Made by a program: the position numbers and the translations under genes. Below are positions 1-11,711 of a stretch of 41,962 bases of DNA, piece by piece; the stretch's first letter is position 1; each line of letters starts with the position of its first letter. The notes beneath the pieces were generated by a model, which was not told the DNA's origin, did no database searches, and was given only the letters and a program-made list of their open reading frames with translations. The stretch spans positions 283,383-325,344 of the forward strand of contig WELB01000031.1 of the NCBI GenBank assembly GCA_009602725.1. Direction: 5' to 3'. Source of the stretch: Spirogloea muscicola (taxonomy: Eukaryota; Streptophyta; Zygnematophyceae; Spirogloeales; Spirogloeaceae).

Positions 1-372
1 TTTTTTCGCTCGCCACACTGGCATTGACGCACGCCCTGGAGGCATGGAGGCGGCAGCCCCAGGAGCCGGTGGACGGCAGTGCGAAACACCTCATCTGGGA
101 GGGTCAGGGCGTCAGTGATGGGGAGTGCCTGGAGCCACGCCGCTGCCCCCGGGGAGGAGGCCGAATGTAGTCTCGCGCGCCCGCGCAGGTCAGCCTCAGG
201 AAGCTGCAGCACGGCGGTTGTGTAGGCGGCCTTGTCGACGACGGCCGCGAAGCGCGCTTGGACGCGCAGGTCAGCGGTGTGCGCGAGGTGCGCAAAGGAG
301 ACCGCCTGGCCGGCCATGTCGGGGTGCGCCGCGAGCAGCTCCTGGTGGGCGGTGCGAAGCGCCACCTGGAAC
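1..372 (-). pseudogene. LINE family A fragment, runs off window edge
   Basis: Read on the minus strand, this stretch is an open piece of the LINE protein that is nearly complete at 17489-20501. It spans the linker between RT and endonuclease and the start of the zinc-finger segment. Shared landmarks are SSPGAAAWLQALP, LPDEVFRTAVHRLL and a CLxGVxQCxCG motif. It is 5'-truncated at about position 370, where hairpin-type repeat DNA begins, and it is cut by the window edge. Confidence is high because most aligned residues agree with the longer copy. Confidence 0.85.
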
Positions 373-768
373 GGCAAAGAGGAGCTCGCTTTTAGAAAGA
401 AAGAAGAAGAGCTCGCTTATAGAAAAGAGGAGCTAGCAGAAGCCAGCCAAAAAAAACAAAGAGAAAGTGCTCGCCCATTGAGAATGGGGGCTGGGAAAAC
501 CAGCCCGAAAAAGAATGAACAAAGTACGAGAAGGGGGCCAGGGGAAGCGCTAAGAAACAGAAACAAAGCAGCTACGAATCACTCAGTAACCTCTGCTAAG
601 CAGCCGCAAGTCGGAGATGCTAGGCTCGTTGAAGTGGGTCCCCTGGCCGGAGCCAGAGGCAGCAGCGAGGGCTCTGCCGGCACGAATGTGCAACGCCCGG
701 GCCATAGACCTCTGCACGAAGAAAGTGCTCGCCCATTGAGAATAGGGGCTGGAACAACCAGCCCGAAA
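373..768 (-). mobile_element. LINE 3' end with hairpin modules
   Basis: Minus-strand retrotransposon debris. At 583-725 the reverse strand encodes the LINE C-terminus (RSMARALHIRAGRALAAASG, then DLRLLSRGY and a stop at 583-585). Either side, at about 373-540 and 720-768, are copies of a short module containing an inverted repeat of the form GGGCTGG-N-CCAGCCC followed by ATGGGCGAGC, here seen as its reverse complement. The same module follows the stop codon of the long LINE at 20592-20640, so it is read as LINE 3' UTR. Confidence 0.75.
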
Positions 769-864
769 GAGAGAAGGCGCGCGGGGCGCATGAATTGAAA
801 GGGAGGCCAATTCAAGCCAATACATTGTTCAGGCAGAGTCGAGTGCAGACTAAACAATGCTACA
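769..864 (-). repeat. Dispersed ~88-bp repeat R1, copy 1
   Basis: The reverse complement is identical over more than 80 bases to 5531-5618, and 63 bases are shared with 6331-6393. One end is TTTAGTCTGCACTCGACTC and the other is GCGCGCCTTCTCTC. Diverged relatives occur near 16440-16530, 27310-27345, 28040-28090 and 28490-28565. It encodes nothing convincing. It may be a short non-autonomous element or a LINE 3' segment. Confidence 0.75.
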
Positions 865-939
865 TAATACGGAGACCTAATCTAAGGTACCTAAGATGAC
901 ATTAGTACCCACGGGTGAGCACAAAAGCTCGCCCGAAAG

Positions 940-1135
940 AGAATGAACAGAACCTCTGCACGAGGGCTCTGCCGGCACGAATGTGCAACGCCCGGGCCAT
1001 AGACCTCTGCAGCGAGACGGCCAGGCGCATTCAAGACACTTGCGCCAGCGACCCGGCTGCAGGAAAGTCAACCGGCTCCCCATGGAAGCGACGGGCGATG
1101 GCGTGGCGGGCGTTGCAGAAAGCGCGGCCAGGTTG
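940..1135 (-). pseudogene. LINE family A C-terminal fragment
   Basis: On the minus strand it encodes a damaged version of the LINE tail: an RRFHGEPVDFPAAGSLAQV-like segment, a frame break, then LQRSMARALHIRAGRAL. It closely resembles the corresponding part of the fragment at 35592-36290. No intact frame remains. Confidence 0.7.
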
Positions 1136-1269
1136 ACTGGTGGCTGGGAAAGGCCAGCCCAAAGGAATGGACAAGGTCTGAAGGAGCCGGAGTGCGAAGG
1201 ACTAAGACTAAGACGTCAGCCAGGGAAAGAATGGAGCTGAAAAAGAACGGACATGGAAAGAATGAACGC

Positions 1270-1802
1270 AGATACCCGTTTCACCCGGTGGGAGACGAGT
1301 TTGTCCCACTCGCCGTCGACGTACACTGCGCCTTTGGCACAAAGTGGCTTGACCGGCTTCACCGCCTTGCGCGGCGGGCAGCGGCCCGCCGCCTCGGGCA
1401 GCAGGGCGAGCAGCCTGGCTTCAATGTCGCCGGGTCCCTCGCTCACGTCTTCCGGATGCGCTTTGTACTTGGCCACGCATGGCCCTCCATCTCTTACTAC
1501 ACACGCATTCCTTGGCCCCTTGCCTTCGCGGTTCACTTGCGCGCAGGCCGCGCTTTGCATCTAGACAACTAGACACGACGGAACCACAAAAAGCTCAATG
1601 CCTGCGGGGTGAGCAACATCAGGTCAGAGTAGCTCGAAGCTGGAAAAGATGCAGGCAGACGAGACCCAAAAGCAGCAACAATAGCACGGCCGCGCGCGAG
1701 TGGACGGCATGAGCATTTGGCGGCGGCCTCCGGCTTCCGTCAGGCGACATCTTTCTGCCTGCGAGCTATTCCGACTTGCACCTTTTGACTAGAGGTTACT
1801 GA
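1270..1802 (+). pseudogene. LINE family A C-terminal fragment, rearranged
   Basis: From about 1286 the plus strand encodes VGDEFVPLAVDVHCAFGTK, then WLDRL and a GFNVAGSLAHVFRMRF segment, matching the last 100 residues of the long LINE. After about 1465 an unrelated stretch with ATHGPPSL interrupts it; the same words recur at 41205-41225. The end of the element resumes at 1715-1802 (ASYSDLHLLTRGY in one frame, then TGA). It is a broken composite copy. Confidence 0.75.
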
Positions 1803-3042
<1,240 letters not shown>

Positions 3043-3182
3043 AGATGAGGGGGATGTGCATGTCGCAGCACCCACTGCTTGTGGGCTCCATCTCTGTCCT
3101 CTCAAGGACCCCTCCAACATCTACGGCGGCAGTCAATCTTCCTTCCCCTCTGTGGATCCATGTAGCATCGACAGGCAGCCCC

Positions 3183-5270
3183 CTACCTGACACCTCCTGT
3201 GAGGTGCCCATGGCCCGATGTATGCCAGTCCAGATGCACCAATGGCAGGGCCATTATGCTTGCCAGCACTGCCACTAGCACAGCCTTGAGCCACATAGGG
3301 AGCTTCTGCATGCTTCCCGCATGCCTGCGCTCACCCCTGCTTTCAGGCACCTGTGCTCCTCTATTGGTTGTGCTTGCAGCTGCGGCTGCTGCAGCTGCTG
3401 CAGCAGCTGCAGCCGCCAAGGCCTCGGCCTCCTTTGCTTGTCGTTCCCTCTCCTGCAGCTCCTCCAGCCTTGCCACAAACTCTGGGAACATTCTCCTGAA
3501 TACCGCACTGCTCTGGCCCAGCACGTCAATTCATTAGATCAATGGACAAATGCAGAATGAACAGAGCAGCAATGCTAAGATACGTTGTGCTCCTACTCCC
3601 TGACAATGGAAAGGGCAGCAGCTCATGACTCGCCTTTTGCAGTTGAAGGCTAAGGATTGCTGCGCCAAGCTCTGCTTTTCAGCCGTCGTGGTTGTAACAC
3701 TACCTGTTGTTGGGGTGTTGTCCATCTGCACACAGAATAGCGGATTAACGCTAGTGCAGGCTGGACGAGTTGGAGGTAGCAGATGGGAATGTCAAGAAGG
3801 GTCGCGAAGTGTCAAGAAAGATTGCATAGGGCCATGGAATGCAATGCAGAAGGCCATGAGATGAATGCCAAGAGTCGGATGTCATCTTGATCACTCACCA
3901 TGAAGGATAGCAAGCCGGTCAAGATGCTGCATTCACGTAGGGCAGTTGACCAGAATCACAAAAATTCCTGCTGTCAGAGAAAATGAAGAGCTAATTGTTG
4001 ACGTCTAACGACGACGTCAGTATTGAGCACGCTAAAGAACGAGCACAGGCAGGTGATGTCCACACTGCTTTCTCTTCCGCTGAAAAAGCTCTTCACAAGG
4101 GTGAGGTGCACAAATGGACATGGCCACAGTAGCTCACTGAGCAGTAATTCAGCAGGCAAGCAACCCCAACTGACTTGTACGGAGAGGCACAATGTACCTT
4201 GCTATAGACCACATGGGATTCCACGTCTCTGGATGGACTGCAACATGGGAAGCCTCAACAGGATCATGACTCTGCTGGGCTCATGGGCAACAATGGGGGC
4301 CATCTGACCACCCTGACAGGCTAGACAGTTGCCTCAGCTACTCTGCATGGCACTAACCCTGGAGTTGCAGGAGCAAGGGGCAAGGTGAGCTTGCTACCAC
4401 AGAAGAGAAGAGACCGGCCATTGCCTGGCCTGCTGGTACGCTTAGGTGCATTTCAAGTCTGCAGGGCTCGCACACTCAGCTCAATACAAGGGGCCAGGTG
4501 CCAGGCACTTACAGTCACTCATGGACATGCAGATGCGCTTCTGAGGGGCAAACCGACCGTTGGGAGTGAGCATGCTGCAGCACCCGGCAGGAACAAAGAG
4601 TAGCGTGTCACACAACGAGGCGGGGGATGACAATGTCAAAGGCTGCGTTCAAATACTGGCTGCCAATCGAGAAGCCCGGTACATTTGCACCAGTGCAGGG
4701 ACCCAGCACGACCGACTGCTATCAAGTACTTCAGCACAAGCGGCAAACTCAGAGCTCGTGCCTGATGGAGGGTGGCTTGAAGGGGTACTCCGCGGGGAAC
4801 TTGAGCTTGCCATGGTAGAGCCCTCCTGCAGCAGCAGCAGCAGCAAACGGCAGGTACAGCCGCAGCAGCAGCAGCAGGGACAGCAGCGGCGCGACAGCAG
4901 GGGATCAGTGGAGCCGGGAGAGCGCGCTGTGGACCTTCCGAACGAGGGCACCCGCAGGCTGCCAAACCGCTGCTACGCTGCGGGTGACGTGCGTGACCTT
5001 CTGGGACGCCCGGGTGCGAGGCGCTTACCTTCAAAAGGCGTGCCCCGGCTGCCTTCCAGCACAAAGTGCCACTCGAGGATATCGGATGGCAACGGCCGTG
5101 CCACGACCTGCGGCACGGGTTCCTGAGAGGCAGGCCAAGGGCGAGGCAGGGGTCAGGATGGGAGCACGAGGGGCCGCGGCAGGCTGGCGAGGCCGGGGGA
5201 GGGCCTGCACCTTGTGGAGGGCCTTGAGCTCCTTTTGCAGGCGCTGCACGCAGGCGCGGCCGCCGGCCAT
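3183..5270 (-). CDS. UBE2J/UBC6-type ubiquitin-conjugating enzyme E2, ER tail-anchored
   Basis: Eight exons on the minus strand: 5211-5270, 5029-5122, 4762-4825, 4513-4574, 4198-4237, 3899-3926, 3634-3725, 3183-3510. They sum to 768 nt, 255 residues, close to family length. The UBC fold is recognised by QRLQKELKALHK (residues 9-20), LPSDILEWHFVLEG, YHGKLKFPAEYPFKPPS (55-71), LTPNGRF, and the catalytic segment RICMSMSDFHPETWNP with Cys88 as the predicted active site. A charged helix (LEELQERERQAKEAEAL) and a polyalanine run follow, then a membrane span at about 220-240 and a 15-residue tail. The family (yeast Ubc6, plant UBC32-34, human UBE2J1/2) charges ubiquitin for ER-associated degradation. 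Two donors are GC rather than GT (4761 and 3633). The acceptor of exon 3 is built from a CTG run. The ATG at 5270 is the first in frame. Confidence 0.93.
3366..3421 (-). repeat. Polyalanine-coding GCTGCTGCAG repeat
   Basis: An imperfect GCA/GCT triplet run inside the last UBE2J exon encodes about 14 alanines between the charged helix and the membrane anchor. Such runs vary in length by slippage; this one sits in the linker and leaves the UBC fold untouched. Confidence 0.8.
4826..4892 (-). repeat. CTG triplet run at a splice acceptor
   Basis: On the coding (minus) strand, CTG repeats run up to the exon 3 acceptor (CTGCTGCTGCAG then the exon at 4825). The repeat apparently supplies the pyrimidine-containing tract of the UBE2J intron. 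Confidence 0.7.
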
Positions 5271-5429
5271 GGCGGCCGGCGGGGGCAAGACGCAGGCGCG
5301 CGCGCGGGTGCGGGGGCGGAGGGTGGGGGGGGCGTTCCCTACGACGAGCGGGGACGGGTCTACCGCATGCCGGCTCGCCTCAAAGGCAGTAGTCCCTCGG
5401 CCCGGTCACGAGCCTCGAATCCTCGACGC
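5271..5429. promoter_or_regulatory. GC-rich 5' flank of UBE2J
   Basis: Very GC-rich sequence directly upstream of the UBE2J ATG, ending where LINE family B sequence starts at about 5430. It presumably holds the 5' UTR and promoter. No TATA box or other defined element could be singled out. Confidence 0.35.
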
Positions 5430-5781
5430 CTTCGCTTCCATACCCCACTTGAGAACATAGCGAGTCTGGGTTGTACGACGCGAGGATGTGCTTCCAGCCC
5501 AGATGGGTATGTCGGCAGCCTATCTGTCATTTTAGTCTGCACTCGACTCTGCCTGAACAATGTATTGGCTTGAATTGGCCTCCCTTTCAATTCATGCGCC
5601 CCGCGCGCCTTCTCTCTCTCTTTTGCGACGTCGAGTGTCAGCTTGTCTGCAGCGAGCTCAGGCTCATGCGTTGCATCAGAAAGCTGGTCGAGCCTTGGCT
5701 GGTAGTTCAAGAGCTTGTCGATTGCCGTCCGGTATTCGAGCATCAGTCAGCGACCTCTGTGTGCTGACTCGTGGTTACTGA
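5430..5781 (+). pseudogene. LINE family B C-terminal fragment split by R1
   Basis: Plus-strand copy of the LINE B tail that is better preserved at 40890-41139. The first part (about 5430-5530) matches the region RFHTLLENIASLGYARREDM. It is interrupted by repeat R1 at 5531-5618. The tail then resumes with LRRRVSACLQRAQAHALHQK and ends SVSDLCVLTRGY with a stop at 5779-5781. Confidence 0.8.
5531..5618 (+). repeat. Dispersed ~88-bp repeat R1, copy 2
   Basis: Near-identical to 769-864 (reverse orientation). It replaces about 10 codons of the LINE B reading frame at the point where other copies read PAAFLSFLRRR, so it inserted into, or recombined with, that copy. Confidence 0.8.
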
Positions 5782-6330
5782 GCGGGTCATCTTAGCAGCA
5801 GGTGATGTAGCGATTTTACATGGCTGGAATGTCAATGAAACAGTAACGTATTGACAGATGCCTGGAGACTAGAAACCTCATCCGGCTGATAAATAAAGTG
5901 ACTGTCAGTGCCGCAGGGAAGGCTTGACAGATGCCTGGAGACGGACAATTTCACCAGGCGGGTTGCGTCGCTCACAGCTCTATGTTGAAGCCACGCAGCC
6001 CAGCCTGGAGTCGTGACATGCGAGACAGCATGGTGCTGGCGCTGGAACGGCGACGGGAGGTGGCAGCGCTGTAGACTGCCTTGACGGCGTTGTTAGCCGA
6101 TAGTGATGACGGGAACGATAGACGGCTGATGATAGCCTGGGGGTGGTGACCGTCAGCTAGTGACGGGGGACCGTCAGTATGGCGGTGGTTGCCGATGGAT
6201 GGGTAGATTGTCGGTGGTAGCCCGTTGATAGCCGTCGACAGGTCGTGGACCGGTCGTCAACGAGAGACTGGGTGCCAAATGTCCCACCCGGGCCCATATG
6301 GCCGGGCTCGCAGTCCGTCGGGCTATATAG
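5782..6330. other. Non-coding stretch with short direct repeats
   Basis: No gene seen. TTGACAGATGCCTGGAGAC occurs twice (5851-5869 and 5926-5944), and GACCGTCAG occurs twice near 6148-6178. Near 6290-6330 there is a GGGCCCATATGGCC palindrome followed by GGGCTATATAGAG. This could be an LTR or promoter remnant, but no LTR partner or terminal features were found. Confidence 0.4.
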
Positions 6331-6476
6331 AGAGAAGGCGCGCGGGGCGCATGAATTGAAAGGGAGGCCAATTCAAGCCAATACATTGTTCAGAAACTAG
6401 AGCTATATAGCTATATATAGAGAAGAAGTGGCACTCCCAATGGGGGCAAGGGCTGCGAAAAGCCAGCCCAAAAAGA
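6331..6476 (-). mobile_element. R1 copy 3 plus LINE 3' hairpin module
   Basis: 6331-6393 is the third near-identical R1 copy. After a short AT-rich stretch (CTATATAGCTATATATAG), 6427-6476 carries GTGGCACTCCCAATGGGGGC and the GGCTGCGAAAAGCCAGCCC hairpin, the same as 17155-17205. The single N at 6477 follows at once. Confidence 0.7.
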
Positions 6477-6477
6477 N
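6477..6477. other. Single N at repeat/GC-rich boundary
   Basis: One undetermined base between LINE-derived repeat on the left and a different, highly GC-rich sequence on the right. It is more likely a placeholder for an assembly gap of unknown size than a simple base-call failure. Confidence 0.6.
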
Positions 6478-7054
6478 CGCGACTCGACGGCCCGTCGCCG
6501 GACGGCCCGCGCGACACGCCAGCCTCGCGAGCCGCCGGCGACAGCGTCCGTGGCGGCGGCTGTGCGGAGGAGTCTCCCGCCGGCTTGAGGCTTCGCGGCG
6601 AGGACGACGCCGGCGGCGCCGCAGCTCCGTCGCCGCCAGCCGCTGACGCCGGGGTTCGATTCCGGCACCCGAGCTTTCACGACTCGCTGGATTTTGACTT
6701 GACCTCTCACCGTGCATTCCAAGTCCTTCTGGCCGCTGGTGCATTGGCTGAGAACATCTAAACCCCAAACCCTTATTCCCTGACCCCTAGACACTAAGCC
6801 TTAAACCCAAAACCCTGGGGGCCTCTATGAGTGGCTAGCATTTGCTTCTGGCATCCCTTCCCCTTGCTTGTCCGCATCGGATACTCATTATGGTCTCTTC
6901 TTACCTTCCGTGTGGTCCGATTTCTCCTTTGATAATGTAACAGCAATTTCAATGTGAGCCCACCTTCTTATGGATGTTCTGGCACTCGGTCTAATCACAT
7001 TGTCCTCAGGCATACCTTCCAACAGCTTTCTGCGGCCGCCATTGACGTGCGCAG
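6478..7054 (+). other. GC-rich then degenerate telomere-like DNA upstream of NOG1-like exons
   Basis: 6478-6660 is very GC-rich and open in one frame into about 6760, but the predicted peptide is low-complexity and not recognisable. The transit-peptide exon of the downstream GTPase is expected near here and could not be assigned. 6757-6818 contains degenerate AAACCC/ACCCTA repeats. Confidence 0.4.
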
Positions 7055-10000
7055 GGAGCAGCCTCCGCGGCGCAGCCTCCGCTGCTGTCGGTGGGCGCCT
7101 TCCAGCAGCTGCCGGCAGTGTCGCCGGCCGACGAGATCCTGGGCACTGCGCTCCGTCGCGCCAGGCTCGTCCGCCCCACCAAAGGTAGCGCAAGCTTGCA
7201 AACCTGCCTGGTGGTTGGTTTAAGATTAAGGTGACGGGTTTTGGCTTTAGGCAAGCCCGCAAGCTGCCCTACACCTGTTACCTTTGTACCTGTTCATTCC
7301 ACCTTCCTGACAATTTGTGGATCTAGACTCAGTGAGAGTCATGGATGCGGTCCTGGAGGAAGACGCGCACTTTTGATGAGGCACTTAGCCGCCAACTTGC
7401 AGGGATCATGAACGCGGCCAAGCGGGAGCGCAACAGGGGCGCCAAGCAGCTCGATACGCTCACCAAGGCCAGTAGCTTCAACCTGGCCCCTTTTGATGTA
7501 GTCATGAAAAGCGCCATGTGCAGCCTGTGGGATTGTCGAGCCGCTGAAATGCCCGCTGCTTTCCTTTATGGAGCAATGTGGCGCGGCCGCCTGCTATCTT
7601 GTGCATTGAAGTGAGGAGTTTGGGGTTAGGTCTAGGTTAGGGTTTAAACCCTGAACCCTAAACCCTATGCTATCATGCGCAGTCAGCTATCTCTGAGCCT
7701 GACTATGTGCCGAAGCAAAGCATGCATGCCTCCTTGCTAGTAGGCATGAGACGTTGGTCTATCGAGACTTTCTTGATACATCATAGGGAGTAGATTGCAG
7801 CATGGAAAGTGAATGATTGAGTCTCTCATGCCTTGCTGAAGAAAGGGAAGCAAGCCAGCCTTACAGGAAGCCTTGCACTAAGTGATGTAAATGACCTGCT
7901 AATCCTGTGGCACGGGCTGGCTCTGGCGCGTTCAGGAGTTGGCGGGGCCTCTGGGCGTGTACATCACCAAGTTCCCGTCGCCCAGCCGGCTGCACGCCTT
8001 TGAGCGCTGCCTGCTGGAGCTCACTCTGGGGGACGGCAACTACCAACTTGTGCGCAGGCCTCACCAAGACTCGAACCTTTAAGCTTCATGAACGCCCAAG
8101 TCAAAGCCCTGCTCTCATAGAGCTTACAAGCACCCCAGAGAGGCTCAGCCGGAGGGCTTATGCATTTGAGGTCCTAGTGCAAGGAGTGCAAGTTTTACTG
8201 ATAGATGGTTGCACTGAGTCTTGTAGCTTTGGGAGGCTGAATGACTTGTAATTTGTGTTGATTGTCATCTGGGCCAAGCAATAATATGTGGTCGTCAGCT
8301 AGGATGTTATAGTAATCTCCAGGTTGAGGTTGTGCAGTCTCTGAGCAAGGTGGACGCCCTGAGGAAGCGGGTTCTGGACCTTGGCAAGAACTACGCCTCA
8401 CTCGTAAACAAGGTGAGCCCCGCTATTCCATGCACCCTTTTTCTGCTTCCTCTCGCATGAGCGGGCTTCCTCTCACACAAGCAGGGCTCCTGCTGTGCTA
8501 AGGCAAAATTTGAGCGTGAGTTGGGTCTTCTATCATGGCGTTTAGGGCCTAAACAAAGGAATCGTTTAACCACATCTGATCTGCTCAACAAGCTGTCTGA
8601 TGGCTTATCTTGGAGGTTCTTTGACAAAGTTCTTTTTCCAACTTTCTTCCTCAGACTACAACAAGGAAGGAGGCCGAGGACGTGGCAGCCGAGGTAAACC
8701 AAGTGTTGCAGCCTAAAGGAGCTCCAGACTTGTCAAGAAAGCTACATATAAAACTTAGCTCTCCCTCAAATGTAGTCCTGTGGCCACCTGTTGTCAGCAT
8801 CCCATGTAGGCCCTTCAGCGCTGCTTGCTGCTGTGGAGGCAGGTATTGACCCTGTCATTCTTGTGCAGGGCTTCATGCGGCTGGAGGAGCTCTTCAAGCG
8901 CTTCAGCCCTGCTGTAGACGGCCTCAAGGAGGTTGCAAAGGTGCTCCTACAAAGATATGGAATATGTAAAAGCATAAGCCTTGCGCATCGTCATGGCTGT
9001 GCACGGACTTGATGCAGCAATGTCCTTGATAAGGAGAAGCAAGGGCTGCATCCGAAGCATCGTGGGAGATTTGAGGATTAGTAATTATAGATGAGGTTGG
9101 CTCCATTGTCGACCTTACACTGGATTGGATATTATTGGCATGCTCAGAAGCAATAGTCTAGTGTATTGTGAATGATGGTGCTGACAATCTCAAAGGTGAG
9201 GGCTCATTGCTTGTCGCAGACGCTCCGGGCAATGCCAGTAGTGCACACAAGAGTGCCGACGCTGTGCTTGGTGGGCGCGCCCAATGTTGGCAAGTCTTCG
9301 CTCGTCCGCGTGCTCTCATCCGGCAAGCCCGAGGTGCTACTAGATGTTGATGACCACAGGATTTGTAGCAAGTTAGGCCTACTGACATCTAGAAGGTGCA
9401 AGTTGTATGTGTCATATTAGTCGATGTGGTTCCTCCCTCTGATCTTGGCCATGCTCTTGAATACACGATGTCTTAAGCACGCAGTTTGTTGTGCAGGTCT
9501 GCAACTATCCGTTCACAACGCGGGGCATCTCCATGGGCCACTTCTTTGTGGACACTCGCCGCCACCAGGTCACTGATACGCCTGGCCTGCTACATCGACC
9601 GGATGGTGAGGTTGCCAAAACGTTGCCATAGGCAACTCATTTTCACATGCACTGTCCAGAGCTTAAACATCTGCAGATTTACACGGAACCCCAACCTATA
9701 CTTCATGGCCTGCATGGCCTCTGAGATACCGTTGATGCATGCCTAAATATTCCAAATAATGTAAGGCTTTTCTTTGGAGTGGAGTCTCTGAGCACAAAGA
9801 TGAGTGTGTCTAAATTGGTTATTGAGGGGCTCATATATCCACCTTCTTGGCAGCTGAGCGCAACAACATCGAGAAGCTGACCTTGGCTGCGCTCTGTCAC
9901 CTGCCAACCGCCGTGCTCTATGTGCACGACCTCACCGGCGATTGTGGCATGTCAACTGCCGACCAGGTGACAGATAGTTGCTAAGGAATTGCAGTCTTGG

Positions 10001-10797
10001 TCCTCTTTACCAGCTTGCAAATTCTGACCACCAGGTAGTGACAGATGACTTAGCTGTGGTAGCTAGATCACTATTCATTGTCTGTTCACACGTATGGCTG
10101 AAGTGAATACCACAATGCACTTGATTCTAGTAAAGTTCTAGTAACAATGCACCAGTACCTGACCGTCAGGATGCTTGTTCATATTACTGTGGGCCTTGTG
10201 AATTTCTGTGGGCCTTGTGCAGTATTCGCTCCACCTGTCCTTGAAGGAGCGATTCGCAGAACGCCCCTGGATTGACGTTGTGTCCAAGTCGGACCTCCTC
10301 CCTCAGCCCCTGCCAGATGATACCATGGCTGCTAGCTTGGGAGACTCCATGGAAGCGTATCTCCAGCAAGGCCCGCCGGGAGCGCTTTATGTCTCAACAG
10401 AAACTGGCAGAGGTTTATCTGAGGTATGCAAAGTATCCTAAGCAGGTGATGCAAGGCTTGGTTCACCATTACACGAGCTGATCCTTGGTTGGATGTATCA
10501 CAAGTGCTGACAGTAAGTGAATGTATATTGTACAAGCTGAAATGTGTCATTGAGCTCCTGTCAAAATTTTTGAGGACCTTATGTACAGTCCTTGTATGGC
10601 AGCTGAAACAGCGTGTGGTCGAGTTGCTGTCGGCAAGCCGGTTGTGGGAGGAATATGCGGATGCACCGGACGATGAGGTCAACATCAGACAGCTCCAAAC
10701 TGTTGCCAAGAAGGCCGTGGAGAAGGCGGCGAGGAAAAAGGAGCAGGAGGAATTCTACTTTCCCGCACTACCAGAAGGCATGCTTCGAGGGACATAG
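7055..10797 (+). CDS. Plastid NOG1-like GTPase (PDE318 type), 5' exon unresolved
   Basis: Eleven exons: 7055-7184, 7403-7467, 7936-8049, 8338-8412, 8655-8693, 8869-8940, 9220-9333, 9497-9605, 9854-9966, 10223-10423, 10603-10797. They make 408 residues plus the stop, and all phases agree. An upstream exon with the start codon and transit peptide is missing. The N-terminal NOG1 domain contains AAKRERNRGAKQLDTL and FERCLLELTLGDGNY. GTPase motifs are G1 GAPNVGKSS, a switch segment NYPFTTRGISMGHF, G3 DTPG, G4 SKSD and G5-like STETGRG. The sequence resembles the Arabidopsis NOG1-domain protein PDE318 (pigment-defective, plastid ribosome assembly) more than nucleolar NOG1, judging from residues such as MPTLCLVGAPNVGKSSLV in the family and PTAVLYVHDLTG. 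The second intron has a GC donor (7468). The C-terminus is lysine-rich and ends at TAG 10795-10797. Confidence 0.9.
7617..7672. repeat. Telomere-like inverted repeat inside an intron
   Basis: Degenerate G-rich telomere repeats (GGTCTAGGTTAGGGTTT) run directly into their complement (AAACCCTGAACCCTAAACCC), giving a head-to-head palindrome with one extra base. It lies in the 7468-7935 intron of the NOG1-like gene. Confidence 0.75.
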
Positions 10798-11711
10798 TCC
10801 GCGGTGCAACTGTTAGGGCTTCAAGCGGACCGAGGACCACAGGCGCCAGCTATGACACCCAGCGTACTGTGGAGCTGGATGGTTCCAGGCCTTGCGGATA
10901 TCCGCGCATGGCACTATGAATAAGGTGTTGCCAAAGAATACCCAATGTGCATCAGTGAAGGAACTAAGTGGAGATGTGCGCGTCATATGCAAAGGTCACA
11001 GGTTTTCGCCTAGTAGTTGCTTCACAGCTGTGGTAGCACTGACGTGTGCCATATGCAGGAACCACAATGGACGTGCTTCTTAGACACTAATACTTGGCGG
11101 GTGCCAACGTGGTCGCAGCATTTGCAAGGTGAGGCACGTGTGCATCCGACAGCACTGCCGGTGACAATCAATGGCGAGAGCACGGTCTGAGTACGTCAAT
11201 GCCTGGCAGCCAAAGCCTGGGTGTTTGGCTGCAGCGCCCGGCTCTTGTGGTGGACGGCTCAATGAAGTGGATGACTTTTGCACGATGGTGGCCCACTTCG
11301 ACAAGTTGGCGCGACCAACTGTTGTCACAGTCCAACTAAGGCTTCCAGCTTACCGATACTTTTAAGCATCTCGGAGATTTTGTCTTCTCGTGGGTTGTTG
11401 CCCTAGCAGACAGGGCCTCGATGTTGTGCACAGTGTCAGGCAGTGCAAGGAAATTTCCTGTCAGTCGGGTTCGGCATATTATCTTCATATTAGCACCATG
11501 ATACTCGACAGCCAATTGCTGAACTTGAAGTGGTTTATGTAGTACCTATTTATTTCACTACGATGTTAGCCATACTACCTGGAGGATTCCAGGCTTGTGC
11601 TTTTTAGATGCACGCTTGTGCAATTATGCCGGGAGAGGTTGCCATGGGGATAAAAGGTGCGCCAGCGCTTATGATACAAGCTGGTATGAGTAGCTTCTAC
11701 TACTGCTCAGC
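10798..11711. other. Convergent 3'-3' intergenic interval
   Basis: Lies between the NOG1-like stop and the stop of the minus-strand gene at 11712. No gene, LINE fragment or hairpin module was seen. It presumably holds both 3' UTRs. Confidence 0.5.

Noticed and set aside
5782-6330. Possible LTR (TTGACAGATGCCTGGAGAC repeats, palindrome, TATA-like GGGCTATATAG)
   Set aside because: The repeats are only 19 bp and 75 bases apart, with no TG..CA ends, primer-binding site or gag-pol sequence nearby.
6640-6670. GGTTCGATTCC, a tRNA T-loop or B-box look-alike
   Set aside because: The T-stem does not pair properly and no acceptor stem, D-arm or anticodon arm can be formed in the 70 bases upstream.
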